64,000 bases of DNA, from the NCBI GenBank assembly GCA_963921825.1, contig OY997589.1, positions 76,430,523-76,494,522 on the forward strand. Reading direction: 5' to 3'. The notes under the pieces were generated by a model. That model made no database searches. It was not told the DNA's origin and was given only the letters and a program-made list of their open reading frames with translations. The stretch comes from Erodium maritimum (Eukaryota > Streptophyta > Magnoliopsida > Geraniales > Geraniaceae). Made by a program: the position numbers and the translations under genes. Below, in pieces: positions 1-11,300 of the stretch (within the stretch, counting starts at the first letter, position 1; each line of letters starts with the position of its first letter).

Positions 1-1188
1 ATAGTGTTCGCTCTTAGGCCTCATCCCCTGCTTTACAATACAGTCTAAGAAATGCCAAGCCTTGCTCACTAATCCTCCATGAGCACAAGCACTCATCATG
101 CACAGATAGGTGATCTCATCCGGGTTAATCCTGTTTCCTTGCATCTCAGCGAACAACTTGAAACAGTCTTCGACCAATCCATGGGTCGCGAGTCCTCCAA
201 TCATAGCATTCCACATCAGCACATCGGCGTGTCTCATCAGACCTCCACGGAACACTCCCATTGCTTCCTCTATGGCTCCACATTTTGCAAACATGTCCAC
301 GATTGAGGTGCGCAAGACCAGAGTGAAGGGCAAGTTGTTCTGGACAATGTAACGGTGCATAGTCCTCCCTTGCTCAAGCGCACCCAAGTGAGCACAAGCA
401 CACAACACACTCACCATGGTCACTTCATTGGCTTTTTGACCCTCAACAAGCATCCTCTGAAAAAGTGCCATGGCCTCCCTATGCTCGCTGGACTTCACAT
501 ACCCATCGATCAGAGAGCTCCAAGACACAACATCCTGCAAAGGCATTGATTCAAACAGCTCTCGAGCCAAACCCATGTCCCCGCACTTGGCATACCCATT
601 CAACATAGCATTCCAAGAAACCAAGGTTCTTGTTGGCATTTCATCGAACACCTTGCGCGCGTAACCAACATCACCGCAAGCTGAGTACATGTGAATCAAG
701 GAATTAGCCACAAAGCAGTCGAGGTGAAACCCAGATTTGGTAACTCGAGCTTGAAGAGAGAGACCCAATCGGAGCTCCCTGAGACGAGCAGCGGCCTTGG
801 CGAGAAAAGGGAAGGTGAGATTGTCGGGGGAGAGGCCAAGTCTCAGCATTTGAACGAAGACGGAGATGGAGCTACGGGGCTCGTCGCTGAGGGAGAAACC
901 CCGAACGATTGTGTTCCAATGAAACAAGGTCCGGTTGGAGAGATGGAGGAGGAAGCGATGAGAGTAATGGATGTCTCCATGGTGGGCGAGAGCAGAGAAA
1001 GAGAGGATTTTGGAAGCAATATGTTGGGAGTGGGAGTGATGAAGAGAGAGGGCAGAGGTGACGACGAGAATGGCATGGATTTGCTTGAGCTGTGACATGG
1101 AATTGCACTGGTCGACGAGTTGGGTCACCATTTCTAGGGTTTGGTTCAGATTGCTGGTAGCCATTCTGAACAATCCTCCTCCCGCCAT
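1..1188 (-). CDS. PPR protein, PLS class (partial, C-terminus off the left edge)
   Basis: One uninterrupted reading frame of 396 codons enters from the left edge, so the C-terminus is missing. The start is taken at 1188 (MAGGGLFRMATS...); a second in-frame Met at 1164 is an alternative, and a stop lies in frame further upstream. The protein shows consecutive 31-36-residue PPR units, including NSLIHMYSACGDVGYARKVF, SWNAMLNGYAKCGDMGLAREL, SWSSLIDGYVK and NAMIGGLATHG, with the alternating P, L and S spacing of the plant PLS class. These proteins bind organelle RNA one base per repeat and act in editing, splicing or stability in mitochondria or plastids. From memory the order and wording of the repeats closely match Arabidopsis At5g08305; that is family knowledge, not a search. 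The E or DYW tail would lie outside the window. No intron is needed. Confidence 0.93.
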   Translation of the reverse strand, partial: MAGGGLFRMATSNLNQTLEMVTQLVDQCNSMSQLKQIHAILVVTSALSLHHSHSQHIASKILSFSALAHHGDIHYSHRFLLHLSNRTLFHWNTIVRGFSLSDEPRSSISVFVQMLRLGLSPDNLTFPFLAKAAARLRELRLGLSLQARVTKSGFHLDCFVANSLIHMYSACGDVGYARKVFDEMPTRTLVSWNAMLNGYAKCGDMGLARELFESMPLQDVVSWSSLIDGYVKSSEHREAMALFQRMLVEGQKANEVTMVSVLCACAHLGALEQGRTMHRYIVQNNLPFTLVLRTSIVDMFAKCGAIEEAMGVFRGGLMRHADVLMWNAMIGGLATHGLVEDCFKLFAEMQGNRINPDEITYLCMMSACAHGGLVSKAWHFLDCIVKQGMRPKSEHY

Positions 1189-1299
1189 GTCCAACAAGTT
1201 TACGGGTTCAGATTGTTTCGCAAAAATGAAGTCTAATACGAAGCTGGCCGGGATGATTGCAACAAGAGCAGAGTTTCCATCGGGTGAAAACCCAATATA

Positions 1300-1900
1300 T
1301 TATCTTATTATTATAATATCACCAAAGAAGAATGGAAGTCCAACATGAAAGTACTCAAATCCAACATGAGAGTATTCAAGACCAACAAAGAAGCATACAA
1401 GCTCAACAAGAAAGTATACAAACCCAAAGAAAGAACAAGAGCCCAAGATGAAAGTTTAGTGAAGGAACAAGACAAAATTTCAATAAAACATGGAAAATGA
1501 AGATGCGTACAAGAGAAGAACATGAAAGAAAAAAGTGGGAGACAAGTGGAATCTTTGTAAGTTGCCAAAATAGTAAGATGCATTATCCTACTGGTTGTCA
1601 AAATAGTAAGAAGCATTATTGTAAGAATAGTAATGAGCATGATTGTAATAGTTGATGAGAAAGCCTATATAAAGAGCCTCATCCCCATGTAAAAACCAAG
1701 TTGCAAATTCCAGGAAGTTCAACTTTGAAGTTTCTCTCTATGGCTAGCTAAGCTCTCTTTCTACATCTATAATCTCTTACCACTCTTATCACATCCTTAG
1801 TAATCCATCTCCATAATACATAATTAGTATCATTCTACCCATATCCAAGATAGAAATTCGAAGGGTCTCGTTGAGCAATCACCTAGCACTGGTATCATCC
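1300..1900 (+). mobile_element. Possible end of a copia-type LTR with primer-binding site
   Basis: A TATA-like run (cctatataaagagcctc near 1665) is followed by a CT-rich stretch and then, at 1889-1897, by ctggtatca, which matches the first bases of the plant initiator-Met primer site. The bases just before it end in CA. This is the expected layout of an LTR 3' part plus primer site, but no matching second LTR or coding sequence was found, so it would be a remnant or a very short element. An ordinary promoter is not excluded. Confidence 0.3.
1338..1425. repeat. Degenerate ~21-bp tandem repeat, about four copies
   Basis: Units of the form tccaacatgaaagtactcaa follow each other four times with several substitutions each. 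They lie just upstream of the PPR gene and inside the candidate LTR region. Confidence 0.6.
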
Positions 1901-3723
1901 CGCATGGACATGGAGTCGAAGGAGGGAGACTAGACCAGTTGAGCGTGTACTCCAGAACTTTGAAGTTCTATTAAGGTATGTTGGGATGAATTTTTCTACT
2001 TATGTTTTATGAAGATTGGAACTATGGCTATGATACTAGGAACGGTAGAGGTTATAGATGTTCATTTTAAACCATGAATTTTCAGTATTGTGCTTGTGTT
2101 CTTGATAGCTCTTGTACTATGTTATATTATCACCATATCATTACAACCAGTATTATTAAAATTAAACTCGAGACTTGTAAGAACCTCATTTTCCTTCCCT
2201 CTTTAGGGTTATAAACAATGGGATCCAGAGTTAACAATAATACTTTAGTATCACTGGGTAAAATGGGGGTATCCAGTTTTTTTAAGCGTGGTCATACAAC
2301 CGTGAAAATGTTTGAAAAGGACGAGATAAAGTTTCAGTAACGATCGGAACACTAATCTTACAATAGAATACCAATTACTACCATGGATTACATTAAGGTG
2401 GTGGTTCCCTATTAACTCAGCGGTTGGCACAGTTAACCCATAAACCTTTCCCCGTCTCAGTTTGAATAGGCATGTGTTGTTTTGACAGTTGTTCAAGAAG
2501 TATATTGGAGAAAGGAGGATACTGATGGACATATAGTATTCGTCCCCTGAGGGCCGGGTTGGGGCTCCTAGCAAGGTGTTTAGTTGGTCTCGCTTCTGCC
2601 CCAATGGCGCCACATTCCCTGGACAGGGAATGGTTTACGTATTCGTCATATAGGCGAGTCTCATGAGCTCCTGTCCCAAAAGGGAGGGGTGACTATGGGT
2701 TACTTCATGATGCCCGCCGTGATGCCCTTCATTTCTAGGATCATCTCTCTGAGTCCTGAAGTCGTGGAGATTCTCTCTTTGGTCTTGGAATTCATTTGAT
2801 GGGTGTATGTAAGCGCGTACATCCATCGTGATACGACTTTGAAAGAGCATGGTCCATGCTTGTGGTGCCTCTCAATTGTTCCGTGTTGGTCCTCCAACGC
2901 CGATTTCCTCCTCAACCACCAGTTGTTGTTGATGGATCGGTCTTTATGGATGCAATCCCTCGGGTACGGATCACGATCGTTCGTTGGGTAAACAAGTGGA
3001 TTGGCTCCCTGTGGTCCGAGCCGGGTGTCTCTCATGGGTCTATGATGGCGATGGGGTCATGGATGGTTCCGGTTTCCTCCCAATGAAAGGGCAGTTGTGG
3101 ATCAACCAAGTAGGGTCATTTGGATGGGTGAAGGGTCGGGATGGTGTCCTTCATACCCTGATGTCTCTAGATCAGGGTCATTCCCCGGGGAGCAGTCATG
3201 GACATAAGGTTCCCTATCGGAGAGTAGTCCAGACCGGCGGGGAGGAAATGACGATGCGAGAACGATGTGGGGGCAGATCCGTCCTCCGATAACCAGACCA
3301 AGCTCCCCATTGCGTTGGTCGAGCCACGGGGGGAGGGGGTGCATGGCGTGGCGAGGAGCGAGAGGCGTGCACAGTGGTGGTGGTGGTGATTAAGCCATGG
3401 TGGTTGTGTTACTGTTGGAGCAAAGACGAAGATGGGAGAAAACGAGGAGATTCAAAAAACTCCCAGAGTCCGAGTTTTCAACTTGTTTTATTCACTTTTT
3501 GTTGGGTAAGTTGTAGTCAATAATTTATAATCATCAATTTCTCTAAACATATCTTTTTTATTCTTATAGTTTAGATTTTAAAAATAACAATTAAAAAGCA
3601 AAATATCCAAAATTTCACATGGTGTAAAAACTAAAAAGAATAGATTTTTAAATTTTCATGGGTAAAATTCTCATTTGAAAACAAATCTACGAAATGAATT
3701 CTGACCCTTCAATTATGCTACCC
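1901..3723. other. Unclassified region, probably decayed transposon sequence
   Basis: No credible gene was found. From about 2600 to 3400 the base composition is richer in G and C than the flanks, and both strands carry short broken frames with no recognisable domain. On the minus strand the bases near 2605-2615 read tggcgccattgggg, which resembles the TGGCGCC motif that follows gypsy LTRs, so a gypsy remnant is possible. The last 300 bases are plain AT-rich sequence. Confidence 0.35.
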
Positions 3724-3773
3724 ACGGTAGGAAGGCGCTAAGTTGGCACTCCAAAAGCAGTAAGAACACTTAA

Positions 3774-5616
3774 GAGTATCCACAACGCTGGCCGGGGAGC
3801 TGGCGGGGAGCTTTTGGCGGTGAGCAATCGGCGGAGGGGAGGTGGCGGTAAGGATCATATGGGAGCTCCACGCCAGCACTCAGCGCAGGCGCCAACGACT
3901 AGAAAATCTATTTGCCCTATTATTTGTTCTTGAAAAATAAAAAGTGGTTTGAAAATAACAAAAATATTAATGTCCTTATCTTCAAATGCTATATAAATAG
4001 GGATGTTTGAATCAAACAACAACACTATTCACATATCATCTCATCCTACTACTATCCCATTATTTGTCTCCCACATTTTTTCGTCGAAATGGCCAATGAC
4101 GAGCCAACGACTTCGATATGGATAGCATTTTGGATGAAGTACTCGAAGAGTGCATGTCCACCGACTTCGTTGACAATTGGTTAGAGGACGCAATGGTCGA
4201 ACCTCAACCACGTAAACGAACCTACATCGCACGTGATCGGGAAGCCGCGAACGAACGTTTAATGAGCGACTACTTCAACACGAACCCTGTGTGCAAGGAG
4301 GTGCAGTTCCGTCGTCACTTCAGAATTCCAAAGGGTGTGTTCCTCTGAATTCTTCATGCATTGGAGAATCACGATAAGTATCTCACGCAACGGTTCGACG
4401 TTGTGGGTAAACTTTTCTTATCTCCTTATAAAAAACGTATGGCGTCCATTAGACAGTTATGTTATGAATTGCAGCTGATTGATTGGACGAGTACGTGAAG
4501 ATAGGCGAAACCACGACTTTGCAATATTTGAGAAAATTTTGCAGGGGAAATCATTACAATCTTCGGTCCTACGTACCGGCGTAAACCAACACAGACTAAT
4601 ATTGATTATATTTTGGCGGTTAATGAAGCGCGAGGATTCCCGAGAATGCTTGGCAGTCTTAACAACATGCACTGGGAGTGGAAGAATTGCCCAACGGCAC
4701 TACGAGGCTCTCATTCAAGGAGGGACCACGGGAATCGACCAACCGTGGTTCTCGAGGCGGTTGCCACTCGTGACTTATGGATTTGGCACTCGTTCTTTGG
4801 CATGGCGGGATCAAACAACGATTTAACTGTGCTCAACCATTCCACAATGTTCACGAACGTTATTAATGGTTGACAACCACCGGTTCAATATACGATAAAT
4901 GGTATCCATTACACACTCCTATATTATCTTGCAGATGGCATTTACCTTTCATGGCCAGTTTTTGTGAAAACAATTCCATTAGCTCAACGACCGAAACAGA
5001 AAAAGTTTGCTGAAGTCCAAGAAACGTCCAGGAAGGATGTGGAACGAGCATTCGGTGCATTCCAAGCTCGGTTTCACATGATCACTCGATCTAGTCGCTT
5101 GTGGATGCCCTGAGACCTTGGCTTGGTGATGAATGCATGTGTTATCATGGACGCAGAACGTCATACATACGACGATTACATTGAACCAACAAATAAGGGT
5201 GGGCCAAGTGAACAAAATTTTGCGCGAGGAAGCTTCGTCCTGTCCCAGGTCATACTTGGAAACACACAGAGGATGCAAGATGAACGCATGCATTATCAAT
5301 TGAAGGACGACCTCGTCGAACACATTTGGAATAAATTTGGAGACGCTTAACTTAGTTTGATTCGCTTCGTAGTTCAAATTTCGATCGGTCACCTTGTACT
5401 AGTCCTATTTTTATGCAACTTAGTTTAATTTAATTCTATATTTTCGGAGTATTTTAATCACTCCGCTAACGGCTCCACGCCGGCAAAAAGTCATCCATTG
5501 CACGGTGCTGGCGTTTCTCGCCGGCGGTGAGCTGACGGGAAGGCAAAAAAACATTACTTTAATGCTCACCGCCAACAGCTCCCCGTCAGTGTCGACGGCC
5601 AGCGTTGTGAATGCTC
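3774..5616 (+). mobile_element. PIF/Harbinger DNA transposon (copy 1)
   Basis: The ends are inverted repeats: GAGTATCCACAACGCTGGCC at the left, and GAGCATTCACAACGCTGGCC when the right end is read in reverse. Both sides are flanked by TTAA, consistent with the TWA-type target of this superfamily. GC-rich subterminal stretches (ctggcgg, cgccggc) flank a decayed transposase gene. No Myb-like ORF1 was seen in this copy. Confidence 0.9.
4089..5350 (+). pseudogene. Harbinger transposase pseudogene (DDE_Tnp_4 family)
   Basis: The transposase cuts and joins element ends with a DDE catalytic triad. Recognisable blocks in order are: the N-terminal YFNTNPVCKEVQFRRHFRI block (about 4270-4330), NEARGFPRMLGSL then MHWEWKNCP (4620-4690), the LEAVATRDLWIWHSFFGMAG block with SNND (4747-4825), YTINGIHYTLLYYLADGIY (4890-4946), and the SRKDVERAFGAFQARF block (5028-5077). 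They lie in different frames and are interrupted by stops near 4346, 4872 and 5111. The first catalytic Asp, normally in LDxMHW, is Asn here (AAC at 4661-4663). The second Asp (SNND) and the Glu (VERAFG) are present. The copy cannot be active. Confidence 0.9.
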
Positions 5617-6229
5617 TTAACACTATAGGTGACGAGCGGTAATGGTTGTCCAGTGCCAGACACAATAGGAGGTCGCCAAGTCGGTGCTCCAAATGCAGCA
5701 AGGGACACAGACACAGTAGGAGGGTAGCCAAGTCGACGCTCAAGCATCCAGGACTGAACCGACACCAACTACAACACCCTCTTCTCTCCTACTTAGAGAC
5801 ATTTTCTCTCCTCCATCGTCTGCAATTCATGACGGCGCCATCGGGTGCTCCTATGATCCACCATCAAGGATCCAAGCTCCTGAGATTGAGTTACTGATAA
5901 CACAATATAACCTTACTTTGGAAGTGAATGAGTACGAGAAAAGAGAGAGCATGTCATTAGCATATACAATTCTAGTAAACCAAGTATTGACACAAAAGAA
6001 AGGATTCCCAAATTAATGTTTTTATTGAGTTTATAGTTTGAAACTACTAGAGGGAAACAAATACAGATGAAGATAGAATATATTTCTCTCCATTAAAATA
6101 ATAGCAATGCCAAACAGGCCCTTACAGCAGCTCTACCCACCAAACCATGGCTAAAATAGTGCACCAACAATGCAGGCTGTCTTCCACTTCAAGAGTTTAT
6201 GGAGCATCCCTAATATAACAATCATCATA

Positions 6230-9200
6230 CTAGCTGTTCCCAGAAGTCGAGACCTCCGCACTACAAACAGGACATACCTACAGTAACAAAACCGAGTTTT
6301 AAGCATAAATAAGTAAAGTTTAGAGGTAATTACAACACATACAGCTATTTCTTACTATACGTCCTTTGCACATAACTATCCCAACTTTAAACATGTACAT
6401 CCAACCACCTAAACTTTAACCAAAAATGATAAATAAAAAACTTGACCCTAAATCTCAAAAAAATACCATTTTGTCGTCTTTCTAATAGTTTTATCTTTTA
6501 AGGAGTCCTTTTACATCTACTCACCGTTTTCTACATCTAATGAAATTGTTTTTGGTAGTTATGAAGTCTTTTTCGAGATTAGAGTCAAGGGCATTTTCTT
6601 AATTTTTAGAAAAAAAATGAGTACATAATTGGCATACCTTGTTTATTTGCAACCAGTTATTTATGCACTCAGAATGATAGGAATGCTTGCAAGAAAGTAG
6701 TATCAATTTTTCATCGTCCTCATAATCTAACCGGCAAATCACACACCTGCGACAACAGAGCACAAACTTTAATTCTTTTGAGTTAGTCTTTGAGCCTAAG
6801 GCGTTATGAGAAATGTGCTTACGAATCATTGCTTCCATTTTGGTTGCTTCCTGTCTTGTAGTTTACTGAAGGTAAGGAAGAGATTGAGTCAGCAGAGAGC
6901 CCTCTGCTCTCTGTACCAACTACTTCACCCAATGCAATGAGTTCCTGAAATTAAAAAATATCCAAAGTTTGGCACAAAAAAAGAACTAAACTGAACAACC
7001 CAGTGGCAGCAACGAATATGTAAAGTAGCATACCTCGTATGAAAGCTCGTCCGGATCGATATCCTCCCAAGCATCCTAGCAAACCCAATAATGAATTAAT
7101 TGCAATATCATAGGATGTCTTATACGAGTAAGAAAGAATAATGCACTTTAAATTTCAAATATTTGATGCCAAAGGTTGCAAGACAACTAGATAAAAAACT
7201 TGAAATATAACTTGATTTCAACAACTGATAAAATAACAGTTGATGAAACTACACATATAAAAATCAAGAAAGGTCAGCCAAGGTGCTCCTAATTTCCAAA
7301 GCATAACAAGGGAAACTGATGGCTTCTGGTTTTGGCCACTAGATGATATACATACTTAACAAGGTATCATATTCTTGCTCAAAGAAACTGCTAAATCCAG
7401 ACCTCCATACTCAATACCACAGATGCAACACTATTTTCAGAGAACCTTTCCATTGGTAACAGAGGTAAAGATAAATAACATCATATCATGTCAAAACAAC
7501 ATAGTAAAATGTTGAGCACAAAAAGGCATCAATTGGCAACAAGAAACCTGATTGTAGAAGACTTTGTTTTGCAAATCATGTAAGGCATGTACCCTAATAC
7601 CCAGCCCTATTACGAGTTATATGGTTACACTCTTCATCAATTACATTTGTTGGAAAATCTTTTTAACCAGTCCCAAGTGTCTATACAAAGAAAAATATTA
7701 TTTATTCCACGCATTATAGCCTGTAAAATTTCATCATCTTGAAACCTATTCATTTCAAGTATTTATCTTGGGCACAAGGTTGCCTCGTAAAAGCTAATTT
7801 TGACACAAAAATATACAAGTTGTTTTAGCAGGTTTTCCAAGAGGTAGCAGTCCATTCATACGATAAATGGACTCCCATAACAGTATATAGAGAAATGAGG
7901 AGAGAACGAGATGCATCTGCACAATTTAGGAAGGGAGGAGTACTGTGCTCATAGCATCTGAAATACACTTAGAGGGTGGTGGGAAGGGCACTCAAGTTTG
8001 AATCAGAATAGCTCCAGTATATAAACTAGAGCTTCCTTTGATTTGGTCTACTGGTTGAGCAAAAGACGCATATCATAATGCATAACCCTTTCAACACAGA
8101 GCTTAACCTCTACATTACCATTCTAGCAACAAAATCACTGAAATGGGTGCCAATGGCATAGACAGGCAGACGCATCTACTTATACACCATTTTTTCAATC
8201 AATACAAGTTCAAACTCTAATACAAGAAAAGCAACATAAAGTTGAGAAACATTTGAATGTGTATTGGTGGCATTGAAGTACCATACCTGAGAGTTATCAC
8301 CATGCTCTTCCTCAGAATACTCGGAATCATCTGCAATGACAAACAGTAAATATATGAGCACCACTATTTGCATGAACCAAATCTTCCTTCAAAGAATGAA
8401 TACATATCAAAAGGTTAGTGTGGGTGTTAAGAGCACTCACGGTCATTGATCCCTGTAAGAGCCATCAATCTGGCAGCCATATCTCTCTCTTCAGCATCCT
8501 GAAGGGCTCTTGCATAGGCCTCATCACTGGAGAAATCAGCTGCCTCCAATTCGGCAGTAGAGTTGTGCCCCCCTGCATCCTCAGCATGAGCGTGCACATC
8601 AAAAGCATCTTCATCGTCACCAGAGCCCTCGTCTTCATTCTCCTCATCATCTTCATCTGCCTCATCATCGTCATCAGTATCTTCATCATCGTGATGAACT
8701 TCAAAGTCATCTTCATCGTGATAGCTTCCAGTTTCCCAACTCCCATAGTCACTCCCTTCAACAACAGAGTTCATTCCAGAGTTCATTCTTAGCATCATAT
8801 AAGCTCGTTCCTGTTCATCCCACAATAAATCTAAGTCAATCACACCAATCCACAAATGCAAAACAAAAAACATAAACCCCAAGGGTCTATGAATGCAAAA
8901 CTGTGGATGAATTCAGCTATACCCCAAACATCCAGAACAATCAAGAAAAAGGAAACATTTTTTGTGATGATACCAAAATGAAGAATACCCACAAAGTTAA
9001 GCAATGCAATGCAATGATCAGAAGGATAAGTAAGCAAAAGGGACATCAGCACAAAATCCCCAGCTGAACCAAGAAAAACCCCTAATTCAAAAATGGGGAT
9101 ACATAGATCACCAATAAAATTAGTCAACGAGAAGAAGAACAATAATGGGAAAGGAAAAAAAAGGAAGCAGAGCCAGAGATGGTGAAGAAAGACCTGTTCT

Positions 9201-9430
9201 TGTAAAGTCCGGGCGAGAGCGAGGTCGGCGTCGACCTGACTCAGATTGGAGAAGGGAGTTCTGGCCGAGGACTGGCGCTGCTGAGCGACGGCGCCGGCGG
9301 GGTCCGATCCCGCTTGTTCGGCAATATTAGGGTTCTCTTCATCGCTACGGCGAGCCTCGGCAAGGTCATGGTCTTGGTCTGGATTGTTGATCTTAGCAAT
9401 TCCCGAACCTTGTTTCGCGTTGTTCTCCAT
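6230..9430 (-). CDS. BBR: RING-H2 E3 ubiquitin ligase, BIG BROTHER-related type
   Basis: Seven exons on the minus strand: 9430-9194, 8810-8441, 8330-8287, 7075-7034, 6944-6823, 6746-6638 and 6277-6230. All introns are GT-AG and the phases fit, giving 323 residues ending at TAG 6230-6232. The protein begins MENNAKQ; upstream frame continuation lacks an ATG. Exons 1-2 hold NLSQVDADLALARTLQEQ and ERAYMML, followed by YGSWETGSY, a long Asp/Glu-rich tract (about residues 105-150), and DEAYARALQDAEERDMAARL. Next come ELSYEELIALGEVVGTESRG and the C-terminal RING-H2: CVIC, CKHSYHSEC, then CPVC from the last exon. Domain order and wording match Arabidopsis BBR (At3g19910, about 340 residues) as remembered. 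It would transfer ubiquitin from an E2 to substrates; relatives restrict organ growth. The long third intron (7076-8286) shows no foreign gene. Confidence 0.95.
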
Positions 9431-9747
9431 ATGGAATTGATTTGGCGATTGGATTGAATTTCTAGGGTTGGGTTCTGGCTCCAAAGAGAGAAGCTCTGGA
9501 ACAGAGAAAGATGGGAGAGAGACTCCAAATATATTCTTCTTCTTTTTTGAAAAAGTATTCTTCTTTTTTTTCTGAAGGAAAAAGAAAAGAAATGAGAAGA
9601 AAATTAAATAAAGCGGCGATGAGAGTGCGTGTGCAACACCAACACCAACACCAAAATTAAACTGGTTTATGTAATTGTATTTGAGTTTAATTCGAAAATC
9701 AAAAAATTAAGCTTGAATTTAATTCGCTTGCAATCACTTGGTTTTAA

Positions 9748-11300
9748 GAGCATCTCTGGTTGCCGACGATTTGTTGGCGATTCGGTATTTACGGAGACGA
9801 AACGTCGGTGTTTCGTTGCCAGTTTATTGGGGAGACTTCGTGGCGGAAAAGCGCGTCGATTACGTTATCGACAACAACGTGTGCTGTCGCAAAGAGTCGT
9901 TGACAGTCTGCGGTCAGCACTGACTGCCTAGGGAGCGACGCCGACCGTTGCCAACCTCTCCGATGGCGCCACGTGGATGCGTCGGTAGAGACCAAAAAAT
10001 TCCTTCTCCAATATATAAACAACATGCACCCCTTTTATCTTCATACACCAACTCAATTCCTTCAAAAATACCACTCTCTTCTTTCTCTACATTCGTTTTT
10101 TCGTTGACGATATAGTACAATTGAGATCCTTTCTTCTGCTTAATGGCCACCGATTATGTCCCGGAAACACAAGAGAATATTGTCCCGAGCCAACACTCTG
10201 TACGGACAAGTCAAGAAATTCACATCATTACCGAAGACGTCGTCGAGGTATCAAATCCCCATTTACTCGGAGGTTCGCAAGCACGGACCATTCGAGTGAG
10301 CAAGGTACAAACGAAAAAGGTGCGTAGATTGTGGAGCGTCGAGGAGGACAAGCGTCTTGTTCGCGCTTGGATGGTAAATTCTTACCATTGTATTGCTGGG
10401 AATAAAAAGACGAACGTGAAGTACTGAGATGCCATCGGGAGAGAAGTCGTTGCGATGCGTGGACCAGTTGATCTGTTGCGGACCGAAAAAAACTATAAGG
10501 ACCACTAGAACAGCGTGAACCCTCGAGTGATGAAGTTCCAAGGGCGCTACAAACGCACCGTCAACAATCACAAGAGCGGCCGATTCAATGACCAAATTAT
10601 GGTGTTGACCGAAGAGTTATACAAGGCTAAGGAAGGGAATGATTTTATGTGGAAGCATTGGTGGAAACTTGTTCGAAATGAGAACAAGTTGACTTCAAGG
10701 CATTTTGTCGTACTTGACGTAATGGAGCATGAAGAGCCGTCAGAACCAACGTCGCCTTTCCAACCATCTAGCGAATCAAGCAAGCGTAATCGGGGAAGAC
10801 ACACCTAAGGATGATAGTGAGCGCACCACAGGGATGAGCGTAGGTTCGGAATACCGCCGGCTTATGGGTCAGAAGGCTGCCAAAGCTGCAAGGCTCAAAA
10901 GGAAAGGAAAAGCCTATGAGGCAAAGGAGATTGCAGAAAGTGTTGTAGAGGCCCAACAAGTAGTCTGTAATGCGCTCGAATTGAAGCTCAAACTCATTTC
11001 CAACTTCCACCCGTAATTCGAGTTGTTCAAGTAGGAGATGGAAAAGGACGAATCGAGCATGAACCCTAAGAAGCTTGAGACCCACTATGAGACCCTTACG
11101 ATGTTGCGCCTTAAGCTTGAAATGTGACATCCTGATGTTTCGGTCCTTCAAGTTTTTTAATTCCGTTTTTGAATGTCCGTAGTTGTTTTTCGATTAATGA
11201 ACTTTTGTGGTTTCTTTATGTTTGATTAATGAACTTTTAATTATTTATTTCCCGTCCCATTTTATCGGTTTAATTGTCTGTCACATATCTATTAAATAAG
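9748..11300 (+). mobile_element. PIF/Harbinger element with ORF1 only, right end missing (copy 2)
   Basis: The left end reads TAA then GAGCATCTCTGGTTGCCGAC, the usual target plus terminal repeat of this superfamily. A GC-rich subterminal block and a short promoter lead into a Myb-like ORF1 on the plus strand. No matching right terminal repeat was found up to 12 kb, so the right boundary given is approximate and the copy is probably truncated. Confidence 0.7.
10143..11127 (+). pseudogene. Harbinger ORF1 (Myb/SANT-like) pseudogene
   Basis: ORF1 proteins of PIF/Harbinger elements bind the element's ends through a Myb-like trihelix and partner the transposase in the nucleus. Visible parts are MATDYVPETQENIVPS at the start (10143), the SANT-like RRLWSVEEDKRLVRAW (about 10325-10372), GRYKRTVNNHKSGRFND (10540-10590), FMWKHWWKLVRNENK (10646-10690), and the conserved C-terminal GQKAAKAARLKRKGK block (10867-10911). 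In-frame stops near 10425, 10507 and 10806, and frame shifts between blocks, make it a pseudogene. The C-terminal half was once annotated in other plants as a NAM-associated domain. No transposase accompanies it. Confidence 0.82.

Larger units (their letters stand above)
3724..5757 (+). repeat. Three ~45-bp direct repeats split by a Harbinger insertion
   Basis: Imperfect units of the form gtaggaggtcgccaagtcgg are found at 3724-3769, 5661-5706 and 5711-5753. The first lies left of the Harbinger element and the other two right of it, so the element landed inside a small pre-existing tandem array. Confidence 0.55.

Noticed and set aside
691..1095. 134-codon plus-strand frame rich in Glu and Gly
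   Set aside because: It is antisense to the PPR gene, whose frame continues through the whole region.
8418..8792. Plus-strand frame opposite BBR exon 2, rich in Ile, Phe and Val
   Set aside because: It is the antisense of the Asp/Glu-rich tract and so looks like a membrane segment; the sense exon is well supported.
9430..9528. Longer N-terminus for the BBR protein
   Set aside because: The frame is open upstream of 9430 but has no ATG (the apparent start at 9484 is TTG), and the family begins near MEN.
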